Part shown: in pieces, positions 8,663 through 16,641 of the stretch | Position numbering within the stretch: the first letter of the stretch is position 1 | Layout: each line of letters opens with the position of its first letter | Assembly: GCA_965243755.1 (NCBI GenBank) | Contig: CBDEVW010000003.1 | Location: 1,550,001 to 1,614,000 of the forward strand | Origin: JANSWY01 sp965243755 | GTDB lineage: Bacteria; Bacteroidota; Bacteroidia; Cytophagales; Cyclobacteriaceae | DNA: 64,000 nt | Direction of reading: 5' to 3' | Notes under the pieces: model-generated | Seen by the model: the letters and a program-made list of their open reading frames with translations, nothing else | Told to the model about the DNA's origin: nothing | The model's database searches: none | Made by a program: the position numbers and the translations under genes

Positions 8663-10187
8663 TCCCTAATGAAATTTTCGATTCGGAAACACCTATTTTC
8701 TTTCCAATTGCATGAAGTACTAATCCCACGGTAACTGAAGAAATGATTGCTGCTGTACTGGCAATTGCCGGGTTATTTACGGTTTCCTGCATATAAGGTA
8801 AGAATCTTCCGTAATACACCAAAAAATGAATGACCAGCGCAACAATGGAAGAAGTAAAAACGGTTCTCAATTGGGTACCTTTCACAAACATGCCAAACAA
8901 TACCGGAACAAAAGCGGCTGAGAAATAAGCATACACCCCATTTTGTGCAAAAATACCTACACTGAGCGCAGGAGATATCAATTGCCAGTAGGACAAACCA
9001 AAGCTGATCACCGCCAATCCCAGGATCACCAGTTTATTGACCCTTATCTCTTTCTTTTCGTCATGGTCACTGCCATATAATTTTTTACCGGCCAATGGTC
9101 TGATGAGGTCTGCTGTTAAAGTGGTGCTCAGGGACTGAATCAATCCTTCCAGGGTAGATAATCCTGCTGAGATTAAACCCAATACCACCACTATGGCTAT
9201 ATAAACCGGAAACTGACTCACCACATAGGCACCCATGATGCTGTCCATTGGCATTGGTTCTCCATTCAAGGTAAGGTCAGGAAATTGGAGCCTCGCATAC
9301 AGTCCTACAATGACTACCTGAAAAAATACAATCAGTACCAGGATACCAAACAGAAGATACCTGTTGACATCCCTGCTGCTTTTCAGCAACAATGATTTGG
9401 TAATGATATGCGGCTGACAAACAATAGCGATCCCAATTACGATCTGGCAAAAAATGATCTCGAAAAAATCCCGAAACAACAGGCTGTCCGGATTTGTCCA
9501 GTCACCAAAATAAGGGCCAATAGCAGCCAGTTTTTCACGAAATCCTGGCAACCCATCCTGAAAATGTTCCACTCCCGATCCCAATAAAATTATCGCTACA
9601 ACCAACATTATGGAGGCCTGGATGGCGTTGGTATACACCATTGAATTAGCACCACCAAACATCATGTATCCAAATATGAAGCACACGATACAGGCAAGCA
9701 CTATGACCGGATCGGCATTCAGAGAATTGGCCAATACCTGGGTAAGCCCTACGCAGATCAATACAATAAATGTTATCAGCAATAGCGACAGGAATGCGAA
9801 AAATATTGCATACCGCTGACTATTATACATTTTCCCCATCCATTGGGCCATAGTCAGTGCTTTTACATTGCTCCCATATTTGCGAAAGCCTTTAGTAAAT
9901 ATGATGAGTGAAAGAAAAATTGCCAGTGGCATCACAATACCAAAAGACAGCACTCCACTCAAACCATATAGGGCTATAAATCCCGGGTTAATGATGAAAG
10001 TTGCGGCGCTTGTCATAGAAGCCGCAAGAGCCAAACCAACGGCAAGTGGTGAAAATGAAATGTTTCCAATGGCATAATCAGAAATACTTTTGATCTTCAC
10101 GGCTCCCCTGATCACAAAAAACAGGATAACCGCCATATATAATATGATCAAAATCCATGTTGCCAATACCTGTTCCTGACTTGCCAT
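8655..10187 (-). CDS. Sodium:solute symporter (SSS family)
   Basis: Inner-membrane sodium-coupled transporter, 510 aa, with about 13 hydrophobic segments. Diagnostic regions are the TM1 segment LALAASMTSAATFI, the loop motif CQPHIITKSLL and the sodium-site helix GLISAGLSTLEGLIQSLSTT. Members carry monocarboxylates, pantothenate, sugars or amino acids. The overlapping acyl-CoA ligase downstream suggests a carboxylate substrate, which is inference. It is the first gene of the four-gene operon running to 4778. Its promoter should lie in the repeat-rich gap 10188-10813. Confidence 0.93.
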   Translation of the reverse strand: MASQEQVLATWILIILYMAVILFFVIRGAVKIKSISDYAIGNISFSPLAVGLALAASMTSAATFIINPGFIALYGLSGVLSFGIVMPLAIFLSLIIFTKGFRKYGSNVKALTMAQWMGKMYNSQRYAIFFAFLSLLLITFIVLICVGLTQVLANSLNADPVIVLACIVCFIFGYMMFGGANSMVYTNAIQASIMLVVAIILLGSGVEHFQDGLPGFREKLAAIGPYFGDWTNPDSLLFRDFFEIIFCQIVIGIAIVCQPHIITKSLLLKSSRDVNRYLLFGILVLIVFFQVVIVGLYARLQFPDLTLNGEPMPMDSIMGAYVVSQFPVYIAIVVVLGLISAGLSTLEGLIQSLSTTLTADLIRPLAGKKLYGSDHDEKKEIRVNKLVILGLAVISFGLSYWQLISPALSVGIFAQNGVYAYFSAAFVPVLFGMFVKGTQLRTVFTSSIVALVIHFLVYYGRFLPYMQETVNNPAIASTAAIISSVTVGLVLHAIGKKIGVSESKISLGNV

Positions 10188-10308
10188 TTTTTAGTTCTTA
10201 TTTTTTTAGTTGTTTGGTTTTAGTTCCTGATTTTGGATTTTTTTAACTGTCGATCTAGTACATCGCTTATTGCCCAAGTCTTTCAAAATTCTAAAATTCT
10301 TATGTCAA

Positions 10309-10360
10309 GATTCCAAATCCTAAATTCAAAACCCAAGATTCTAAATCCAAGATTCAAGAT
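10309..10360. repeat. Direct repeat copy 1
   Basis: A 52-bp A/T/C-rich segment starting GATTCCAAATCC and built from short TCCAAGA/TTCAAGA-like units. Its first 38 bp are identical to the copy at 10738. It looks like an interspersed intergenic repeat rather than a coding sequence. Confidence 0.85.
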
Positions 10361-10737
10361 CATTACTGTCCGGGGTAATTCCTGGGGTCCTACATTTTCC
10401 TTCGATACTTGCATCAGAGCATATAATTTCATAAAAACGTAAAAGCATGGTCCCTAATCACTAAAAGGTTTAATCCATTTTCATCTTCCTTATAATTCAC
10501 ACCTTCCACCGCTATTGCCGCGGAGGCACTCACTTTTGAAAGACCAAAAAGTAAGCAAAAAGTCTTTGGGAAATTATTAGCACACGGCCCCCCAATGCCC
10601 CTTTTCGCGCAAACCCAGCCCAATCCTGCAACACGGCCATCATCGCACAAGCCGCCCGCCATTTCCCATCCTCCCCAGTCACGAATCACATTTTTACTCA
10701 AGAACCATAATCCAATTAATTTTCCCCGGACACTGTT

Positions 10738-10796
10738 GATTCCAAATCCTAAATTCAAAACCCAAGATTCTAAATTCAAGATCCAAGATTCAAGAT
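10738..10796. repeat. Direct repeat copy 2
   Basis: A 59-bp copy of the element at 10309, in the same orientation. It differs by one extra 7-bp unit in its second half, so unit number varies between copies. It ends 17 bp before the stop codon of the KAS III gene. Confidence 0.85.
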
Positions 10797-10813
10797 AATT
10801 CAAGAAACAAAAT

Positions 10814-11803
10814 TCAAAACTCCACCACCGCTGCGGCGAAGGCAAGTCCTCCACCTGAACCTATGAACATCATAAGGTCTCCTTTTTTGAGTTTACCTTG
10901 TTGGTAAGCATCATTGAGGGCCATAGGAATACAGGCTGAGCCTGTGTATCCATATTTATCCATGATCATATGTGCTTTCTCGCGGCTTACACCCAGATTG
11001 TCCATGGTCTCATTGATGGCATTAAAATTCAATTGGGTAATGAAGTAATGATCAATATCATCAGGTTTGATTCCCAATCGATCACAAATATCCCTGGTCA
11101 TTTCGGTCCAGGTTTTGGGATTGATCTCTTTTGGGAATTTATGAACAAACTTTAGCTGGTGGTCCTTTTCACTGATGACTTTCTCACTGATCGGTCGATT
11201 GGTTCCTCCACCATAAATACCCATCCACCCATGATATTGTCCCTCAGTTTTCAATTCGCTGGCCATGAACCCAGCCTGTCCATTACTGGAGCCAGACATT
11301 ACAACCGCTCCGGCACCATCTGCAAATAAAGTCACCGTCTTTTTATCGGTCTTATTGAGGTACTTGCTCATGGCATATCCGCCAATAACCAGAATGTTCT
11401 GATATCGGTCGTCTGCAACAATGTATTTTGCACTTACATCCATAGCGGTCACAAAGCCCGCACAGGCAGTATTCAAATCAAAAGTTCCGGCATTTTTAGC
11501 TCCAAGCCTGTCCTGAATTACGGACGCTGTAGAAGGCGAGATAAACTCAGGTGTATCTGTTGAAATCACAATCAAATCAATTTCCTGCGGAGTTACGCCT
11601 GCATCAGCAATGGCTTGTCTTGCGGCCTGTTCGCACAAGTCAGCCACCGATTCCTCCTCGCTGCACCAACGCCGGGTGTGTATATTGACATTTTCCTTTA
11701 ACCAGGTATCAACATCTTCACCCAGCAACTCATTAAAGTAGCTATTGGGAATCTCTTTTTCCGGGAAATGTGATCCAATTCCGGTTATGACTGCTTTTTT
11801 CAT
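10814..11803 (-). CDS. Ketoacyl-ACP synthase III-like enzyme with altered active site
   Basis: Thiolase-fold enzyme of the FabH/KAS III type, 329 aa, which would condense an acyl-CoA or acyl thioester. The nucleophile region FDLNTACAGFVTAMD is intact (Cys114). In FabH the other two catalytic residues are His in HQAN and Asn in GNTSA. Here the matching segments read ITQLNF (Thr256 in place of His) and YGYTGSACIP (Tyr286 in place of Asn). The enzyme may therefore not decarboxylate malonyl-ACP like FabH, and may instead be an acyltransferase or use another acceptor. I believe other KAS III subfamilies share this pattern, but cannot check. It starts 19 bp after the FabG-type gene, in the same operon. 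Confidence 0.88.
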   Translation of the reverse strand: MKKAVITGIGSHFPEKEIPNSYFNELLGEDVDTWLKENVNIHTRRWCSEEESVADLCEQAARQAIADAGVTPQEIDLIVISTDTPEFISPSTASVIQDRLGAKNAGTFDLNTACAGFVTAMDVSAKYIVADDRYQNILVIGGYAMSKYLNKTDKKTVTLFADGAGAVVMSGSSNGQAGFMASELKTEGQYHGWMGIYGGGTNRPISEKVISEKDHQLKFVHKFPKEINPKTWTEMTRDICDRLGIKPDDIDHYFITQLNFNAINETMDNLGVSREKAHMIMDKYGYTGSACIPMALNDAYQQGKLKKGDLMMFIGSGGGLAFAAAVVEF

Positions 11804-11822
11804 TTCTTAGATTAGTTAAGGG

Positions 11823-12563
11823 TTAAATGGTAACAGCTCCATCTACACTGAGTACGGCGCTACTGATAAAGGAAGCCTCATCAGATGCCAGAAAGCAATA
11901 AGCATTCGCAATATCCTGCGGTGTGCCCAATCGTCGCAAAGGAGTTTTCTCCACCATCATGTCTATCACTTTCTGTGGCATAGCCTGTACCATTTCTGTA
12001 CCGATAAAGCCAGGAGCTACTGCATTCACAGTGATGTTGTGCTTCCCAAGCTCCCGGGCTACTGTTTTGGTAATTCCAATTACTCCAGATTTGGTAGCTG
12101 CATAATTAGTTTGGCCGAAATTTCCATAGAGCCCCACTACAGATGAAGTATTGATGATACGTCCATAGTCATTGGCAATCATATGAGGAATTACAGCTTT
12201 GATACAATTGAAGATACCTGTAAGATTAACGCTGATGACCTGCTCCCACTGCTCGAAAGTCATCTTCTTGATCGTTGCGTCCCTGGTAATTCCAGCATTA
12301 TTGACCAAGATGTCCACTTTTCCAAAATCCTTGAGCACCTGATCAATGGCTGATGCTGTTTCTTCCGGCTTTGCAGTATTGACCTTATAAAAGGTTACCG
12401 CATGTCCCTGATCATTTAAGGATTTTACCAGCTCTACACCCGCTGATTCATTCACATCCCAAATAGCGACTTTTGCTCCCTCTTCAACAAATTTTTCAAC
12501 AGCCGCTCTTCCAATCCCGGCAGCACCTCCTGTAATAATTGCAATACGATCTCTTAATCTCAT
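11823..12563 (-). CDS. fabG: 3-oxoacyl-[ACP] reductase-type short-chain dehydrogenase
   Basis: NAD(P)H-dependent short-chain dehydrogenase, 246 aa, the usual FabG length. Residues seen: cofactor loop TGGAAGIGRA (11-20), NNAG (88-91), catalytic Asn113 in SVNLTG, Ser140/141 in INTSSVVG, and Tyr154 with Lys158 in YAATKSG. Expected reaction: reduction of a 3-oxoacyl-ACP or 3-oxoacyl-CoA. It is the first gene of a two-gene operon with the KAS III-like enzyme; together they would make and reduce a beta-ketoacyl chain. An acetoacetyl-CoA reductase (PhaB-like) role cannot be excluded, and the secreted PHB-depolymerase-like gene at 13469 makes that worth considering. Confidence 0.9.
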   Translation of the reverse strand: MRLRDRIAIITGGAAGIGRAAVEKFVEEGAKVAIWDVNESAGVELVKSLNDQGHAVTFYKVNTAKPEETASAIDQVLKDFGKVDILVNNAGITRDATIKKMTFEQWEQVISVNLTGIFNCIKAVIPHMIANDYGRIINTSSVVGLYGNFGQTNYAATKSGVIGITKTVARELGKHNITVNAVAPGFIGTEMVQAMPQKVIDMMVEKTPLRRLGTPQDIANAYCFLASDEASFISSAVLSVDGAVTI

Positions 12564-13113
12564 TCTATTTTTTTGATTTTTTCAAAAAGGTATAGGCTAA
12601 AATTAGGATTTTGAAAAGTACTGTGAATTAGGATTCGATTTAAATTGGTATGGACTATTAGCTACCACAGAAACAACAGGTAATGTATGTTGCTGAATAT
12701 CAAATATTTATATGTTAGTTATCATATGTTGACTATCTAAAAACAGCAAGGAGACTCATAATTTGAGGGATTATTCTGAATTGATAAAGGATATCATGGA
12801 ATTCGATTACATTATTATCAATAGTCCATAGCTGATTGAGTGAATTGCAGGTAACAACAAGGCCAAATCAATGCAGTTGACCAATTAGTCTATCCTTATC
12901 AAATTAGCCTTTTTTAATTACCTGAAGCTATTTTTTTACAATATCCACTGCTATCCCACCTAATAGTCAACCCTCAAATTATACTAAGGCTGGGGTTTTA
13001 GAACGGAATGATTCCACAACTTTGAATCGAAGCACATACTTCAGGTTTTGGTTGAAAAGAAATATGATGTTTCAGTTGACATCACATTAACCCAATTTGA
13101 ATCGTAGCAGGAA

Positions 13114-13180
13114 AGAGAATAGTATGGGATCTGGAAATTTGCTTTATCGGTTTGTAGCAAATCCGATTCCATACTTCTCT
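13114..13180. other. Long imperfect hairpin, candidate structured RNA
   Basis: Left arm 13121-13143 and right arm 13156-13175 pair over about 19 positions with small bulges and a 12-nt loop. AGAGA (13114-13118) and TCTCT (13176-13180) extend the stem beyond a 2-nt bulge. No T-run follows, so a simple terminator is unlikely, and neither flanking gene ends here. It could be part of a small RNA or the long leader of the esterase gene. Confidence 0.5.
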
Positions 13181-13233
13181 GACTGAGACTGGTTAATTTG
13201 TTAATTGGGTCAAAACGAATCGTTCATTCAATG

Positions 13234-13272
13234 GACCGGCTTTGAGGGAAAGAATTTACTTCCCGGCCGGTC
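13234..13272. other. GC-rich bulged hairpin
   Basis: GACCGGC (13234-13240) pairs with GCCGGTC (13266-13272), and GGGAA (13246-13250) pairs with TTCCC (13260-13264) inside it, with an asymmetric 5-nt bulge. It is about 200 bp upstream of the esterase start codon and could be a 5' leader structure or a second stem of the same candidate RNA. Confidence 0.5.
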
Positions 13273-13468
13273 TGTATTGGTTTTATCCATTGTAAAGTCA
13301 GGGATAATTATTTTTTTTGGAATTGCCCTTTTACTCTTTTCTATCGGTGATTTCATCACTAATCAGCTGTAAATCAAACATTAAGTCAACACCCCTATTT
13401 TTAATCATCTTTCAAAACATTGAGATTTTGTTGAGAAATTCATCCTCAACCAAAACCTATAATGTAGT

Positions 13469-15682
13469 ATGAAAAAAGTATATCTATCCCTGCTTGGGAT
13501 ACTCTTTGTATTCTTTGCACAAGCCCAACTTACACCTGTTTCCAATTTTGGATCGGACCCGGGAAACCTCAATATGTACACTTACATCCCCAGCAATATG
13601 CCTTCTAATGCCCCGGTTGTATTGGTCCTGCATGGCTGTAGTCAGAGTGCCAGCTCCTATGCCAGTGAGTCCGACTGGAATAGTCTGGCAGATGAATATA
13701 AGTTTTATGTAATCTATGCCGAACAAACATCTGCAAACAACTCCTATAGTTGCTTCAACTGGTTTGAAAATGGTGACAAAACCCGTGGATATGGTGAAGC
13801 AAGGTCACTAAAGAGCATGGTAGATTATATGAAAAACAACTATTCAGTAGATGCCAACCGGGTGTTTGTCACAGGTTTTTCAGCAGGAGGCGCCATGACT
13901 ACCGTGATGCTTGCTACGTACCCAGAAGTATTTAGCGCAGGAGGAGTGATGTCTGGCTTACCCTATGATGTGGCCACCGGATCAAATGCAGCTTTTCAGG
14001 CAATGTATGGAAATGTCAACCTCTCTCCCACACAACTGGGCAATAAGGTTCGTAACGCCAGCAACCATAATGGACCATGGCCAACAGTCGCCATATTTCA
14101 TGGAACATCGGATTATACAGTGTATTACATGAATGAAAATGAAATCATGGAACAATGGACCAACGTACATGGCACGGATCAATCTCCAGAAGTAAATGAC
14201 CCTGCTTACCTCGGCAATTCTACCGTCCTCAAAAAGGAATATCATGACGCGTCGGGAAACCCAGTGGTAGTCTCCTATAGTTTTGATGCCATGGGGCACA
14301 CCATCGCAATCGACCCTGGGAATGGACCAACACAAGGAGGAAACAGTGGATCCTACACAAAAGATGTCAACTTCTGGTCCTCTTATTATGCAGCGGAGCA
14401 CTTTGGGTTACTGGGCCCTACGCTGACCGCCCCAACCAATATTTCTGCCACCGCAGCATCATACAATCAGATCAACCTCAGCTGGACAGATAATGAATCA
14501 TCGGAAACCGGATACATTGTAGAACGGTCTACAAGTGCATCAGGACCGTTTTCCACCATTGCTAACCTGGGTACAAATTCCACAGCTTTCTCAGATACCG
14601 GATTGAATCAACTGACCACATACTATTACAAAATATCAGTCACTGATGGAAGCAACACTGCTGCCGGGGACATTGTCAGTGCCACAACACCTTCAGATGG
14701 TACACCGACTCCCCCACAGGCACCATCCAATTTAAGCGCTGCTAGCACTGGTCAAACTTCTATCTCGTTGACCTGGGTGGATAATTCAAACAATGAAGAT
14801 TCCTTTGTTTTGGAAAGGTCAACTGGTAATGAATCCAATTATGCCGTAATAGCAACATTATCGAGTAACGTTACTTCATACAATGATGGAGGGCTCACGA
14901 GTGAAACCACCTATTATTACAGAGTGAAAGCACAAAACGGAGCAGGAGCGTCTTCCTACTCTTCTTCCGCTAATGCCACCACTGACGCTGAAGCCACCAT
15001 AGTAACGATTGAGCAACTGCTGGGTACCAGTGTGTTCAACTATAGTAACAATCACAGCATGGGGCAATCATTTACCTCGATTGCGACAGGGGAAATCATA
15101 TCTATTGACGTGAACCTGTACCTGCCAATTTCTGGCTCAACACTAAAAGTTTATCAGGGCAATACTGTATCAGGAACTCCTATCTATCAACAAAGTGGCG
15201 TATCAGCCGGAAGTGGCTGGCAAACAATTACGCTCAACAATCCAATGTCTGTATCAAATGGTCAGCAATACACCTTTCAATTGACCAATGCATCATTGAA
15301 ATATCGGTACAGCAATGTTTATAACGGAGGAAATTTCTGGTATAACAACATCTCTTATGGGGTATTTGATGCGGCCTTTAAGGTGGCCATTAGTACTACC
15401 AACCCGGGGGGAAGAGTAGCTACCGAACACTCAAGTATCGCTGGAAATATTCACTTTAATATTTACCCGAACCCTTCAAAGGGCAATGTAAAAATGAATA
15501 TTGACGGCATAATGAAGGAAAGCATACTGGAAATATGGAATATTGACGGAAGGTTGTTACAAACGTTCAAAGTCTCCAATGGATCGAATGACATCAACTT
15601 AAGCAAGCTGCCCCATGGGATTTACCATACCGTATTAATTAGTGGTGAGACTACTCTGTCCAGGAGATTGATCATCAGATAG
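13469..15682 (+). CDS. Secreted PHB depolymerase/feruloyl esterase-like protein with T9SS tail
   Basis: A 737-aa exported esterase. Residues 1-20 are a signal peptide (ILFVFFAQAQ). The catalytic alpha/beta domain spans about 25-315, with the oxyanion segment VLVLHGCSQSASSY and nucleophile Ser138 in GFSAGG, as in the PHB depolymerase/CE1 esterase group. Two fibronectin type III domains follow (about 320-408 and 418-508), then a beta-sandwich of unknown type (about 512-645), then a T9SS type A sorting domain (about 660-737: FNIYPNPSKGN and a final GIYHTVLIS segment). It is therefore probably released or attached at the cell surface. Substrates could be polyhydroxyalkanoate, other polyesters, or ester-linked groups on plant polysaccharide; the sequence does not decide. 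It ends at a bidirectional terminator. Confidence 0.9.
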   Translation: MKKVYLSLLGILFVFFAQAQLTPVSNFGSDPGNLNMYTYIPSNMPSNAPVVLVLHGCSQSASSYASESDWNSLADEYKFYVIYAEQTSANNSYSCFNWFENGDKTRGYGEARSLKSMVDYMKNNYSVDANRVFVTGFSAGGAMTTVMLATYPEVFSAGGVMSGLPYDVATGSNAAFQAMYGNVNLSPTQLGNKVRNASNHNGPWPTVAIFHGTSDYTVYYMNENEIMEQWTNVHGTDQSPEVNDPAYLGNSTVLKKEYHDASGNPVVVSYSFDAMGHTIAIDPGNGPTQGGNSGSYTKDVNFWSSYYAAEHFGLLGPTLTAPTNISATAASYNQINLSWTDNESSETGYIVERSTSASGPFSTIANLGTNSTAFSDTGLNQLTTYYYKISVTDGSNTAAGDIVSATTPSDGTPTPPQAPSNLSAASTGQTSISLTWVDNSNNEDSFVLERSTGNESNYAVIATLSSNVTSYNDGGLTSETTYYYRVKAQNGAGASSYSSSANATTDAEATIVTIEQLLGTSVFNYSNNHSMGQSFTSIATGEIISIDVNLYLPISGSTLKVYQGNTVSGTPIYQQSGVSAGSGWQTITLNNPMSVSNGQQYTFQLTNASLKYRYSNVYNGGNFWYNNISYGVFDAAFKVAISTTNPGGRVATEHSSIAGNIHFNIYPNPSKGNVKMNIDGIMKESILEIWNIDGRLLQTFKVSNGSNDINLSKLPHGIYHTVLISGETTLSRRLIIR

Positions 15683-15687
15683 CCTAG

Positions 15688-15721
15688 ATGGTCATGGTCA
15701 ATTTTGATTGACCATGACCAT
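15688..15721. terminator. Bidirectional terminator hairpin
   Basis: A perfect 14-bp stem (15688-15701 with 15708-15721) around the 6-nt loop TTTTGA lies between the stops of two convergent genes, the esterase (15682) and the SGNH-like protein (15742). Neither side has a long T-run, but position and symmetry fit a shared terminator. Confidence 0.8.
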
Positions 15722-15741
15722 TGATTTCACAATCAGATTTT

Positions 15742-16641
15742 CTACAGGCATCCCTCAATAAGTGGAATCATTAATTGTGAGTACTTTATGGCTCCTTCAC
15801 TATTGAGATGATTCGGATCCAGTAAATACCTACTGTCCGTAATCTCCTCTAAAAAGCTTTCGCTATAAATTAACTTCATTTCCTCAGGAATTTGATGAAA
15901 AACATTTAATACTTCTTGTCTTTCCTTTTCAGATTTAAAAGTAGTCGGAAGAAAAAAATACATTCTGGAACCAGATCGTTGAAATAAGCCATTAAGCCTG
16001 TTTATTTGGTCCCAATAGACAGCACTATTAAAAGTTACTTGTTTCATTATCTGACAGTCAGTGACCTTTAAAAACGAACTATCACTTAAAACCGCCTGAT
16101 TCAATTGCTTGCGCATATCTGATGAATTTAGTGTTAGCAATTCTTGCACTTTCTCTCTAAAGCGTATTGAACGGGCATGAATTAATTGATCAATGGTACT
16201 GGAATAAATGTTCAGTTTTCGATGAAATGAATAAGAATCTGTTATTGTCTTCACGGATTCTAATACATTAATATCAGCCTCTTGAGACGCACTTGTCAAT
16301 TCTGAGGAGATTTTGTTGGAGAACATGGATAACTCAACAAATATTATCTTTTCTCCCTGGATCTTTGCAAGATGTTCCAGTACAATTAAATTCGTTAAAA
16401 AAGTACCCTGAGTTAGCCCGAGGTTTCTCACTGAATCTGAAAAATAAGCACTCAATAGCTGTTCATTTATTGATCTTTTCACTCGACTCGAACCTACGAA
16501 ATATATTTTCCCTCCATTGTCGTCAGCTAGTTTCCAGGCTATCTGTTTGGCTCGGGAGTTCCCGGAGTTATTACCAGATGCAACCACAAAAAATATCAAC
16601 AGAGAAGTAGAAATTAAAAAGATCTTAATTATCGTTTTCAA
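15742..16641 (-). CDS. Membrane-anchored SGNH/DltD-like protein
   Basis: A 299-aa protein with one N-terminal hydrophobic segment (IIKIFLISTSLLIFFVVAS, about 4-22), so most of it faces the periplasm. KIYFVGSSRVKRSI (45-58) matches the first SGNH block, with Ser51 or Ser52 as nucleophile, and DPNHLNSEGA (275-284) gives the Asp-x-x-His block near the end, the spacing seen in DltD and AlgX/AlgJ-type partners of MBOAT proteins. Its ATG overlaps the MBOAT stop by 4 bp. Expected role: partner or acyl acceptor/transfer protein for the MBOAT outside the membrane. Function is inferred from fold and pairing; similarity is too weak to name a substrate. Confidence 0.8.
   Translation of the reverse strand: MKTIIKIFLISTSLLIFFVVASGNNSGNSRAKQIAWKLADDNGGKIYFVGSSRVKRSINEQLLSAYFSDSVRNLGLTQGTFLTNLIVLEHLAKIQGEKIIFVELSMFSNKISSELTSASQEADINVLESVKTITDSYSFHRKLNIYSSTIDQLIHARSIRFREKVQELLTLNSSDMRKQLNQAVLSDSSFLKVTDCQIMKQVTFNSAVYWDQINRLNGLFQRSGSRMYFFLPTTFKSEKERQEVLNVFHQIPEEMKLIYSESFLEEITDSRYLLDPNHLNSEGAIKYSQLMIPLIEGCL

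Larger units (their letters stand above)
10188..10813. other. Repeat-rich noncoding block, 626 bp
   Basis: This block lies between the KAS III gene and the symporter operon. Two direct copies of a roughly 55-bp element (10309-10360 and 10738-10796) enclose about 380 bp. An 11-bp imperfect inverted pair lies just inside the copies (10365-10375 and 10724-10734). The enclosed DNA is GC-richer and C-rich (10560-10690), unlike its surroundings. Open frames cross it on both strands, but their translations are low-complexity or repeat-like, so I treat it as noncoding. Confidence 0.7.
12564..13468. other. Long noncoding region with strong hairpins
   Basis: A 905-bp stretch between divergent fabG and the secreted esterase, with no credible reading frame. 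It should hold both promoters, but I found no clear TAnnTTTG box. Its right half contains a long imperfect hairpin (13114-13180), a possible 8-bp closing stem around it (13090-13097 with 13203-13210) and a second GC-rich hairpin (13234-13272). The left half (12564-13000) is AT-rich and shows nothing I can name. Confidence 0.6.

Noticed and set aside
10595..10798. 67-codon plus-strand open frame, proline- and lysine-rich
   Set aside because: Low-complexity translation of the same repeat block, no signal, no family resemblance.
10429..10854. 141-codon minus-strand open frame across the repeat block
   Set aside because: Its translation is made of repeat-derived phrases (ESWILNLESWVLNLGF) and overlaps the end of the KAS III gene; it follows the direct repeats rather than a protein family.
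13456..13464. TATAAT-like sequence just upstream of the secreted esterase
   Set aside because: Only a few bases before the start codon and not the Bacteroidota TAnnTTTG type; position is too close for a promoter with a leader.
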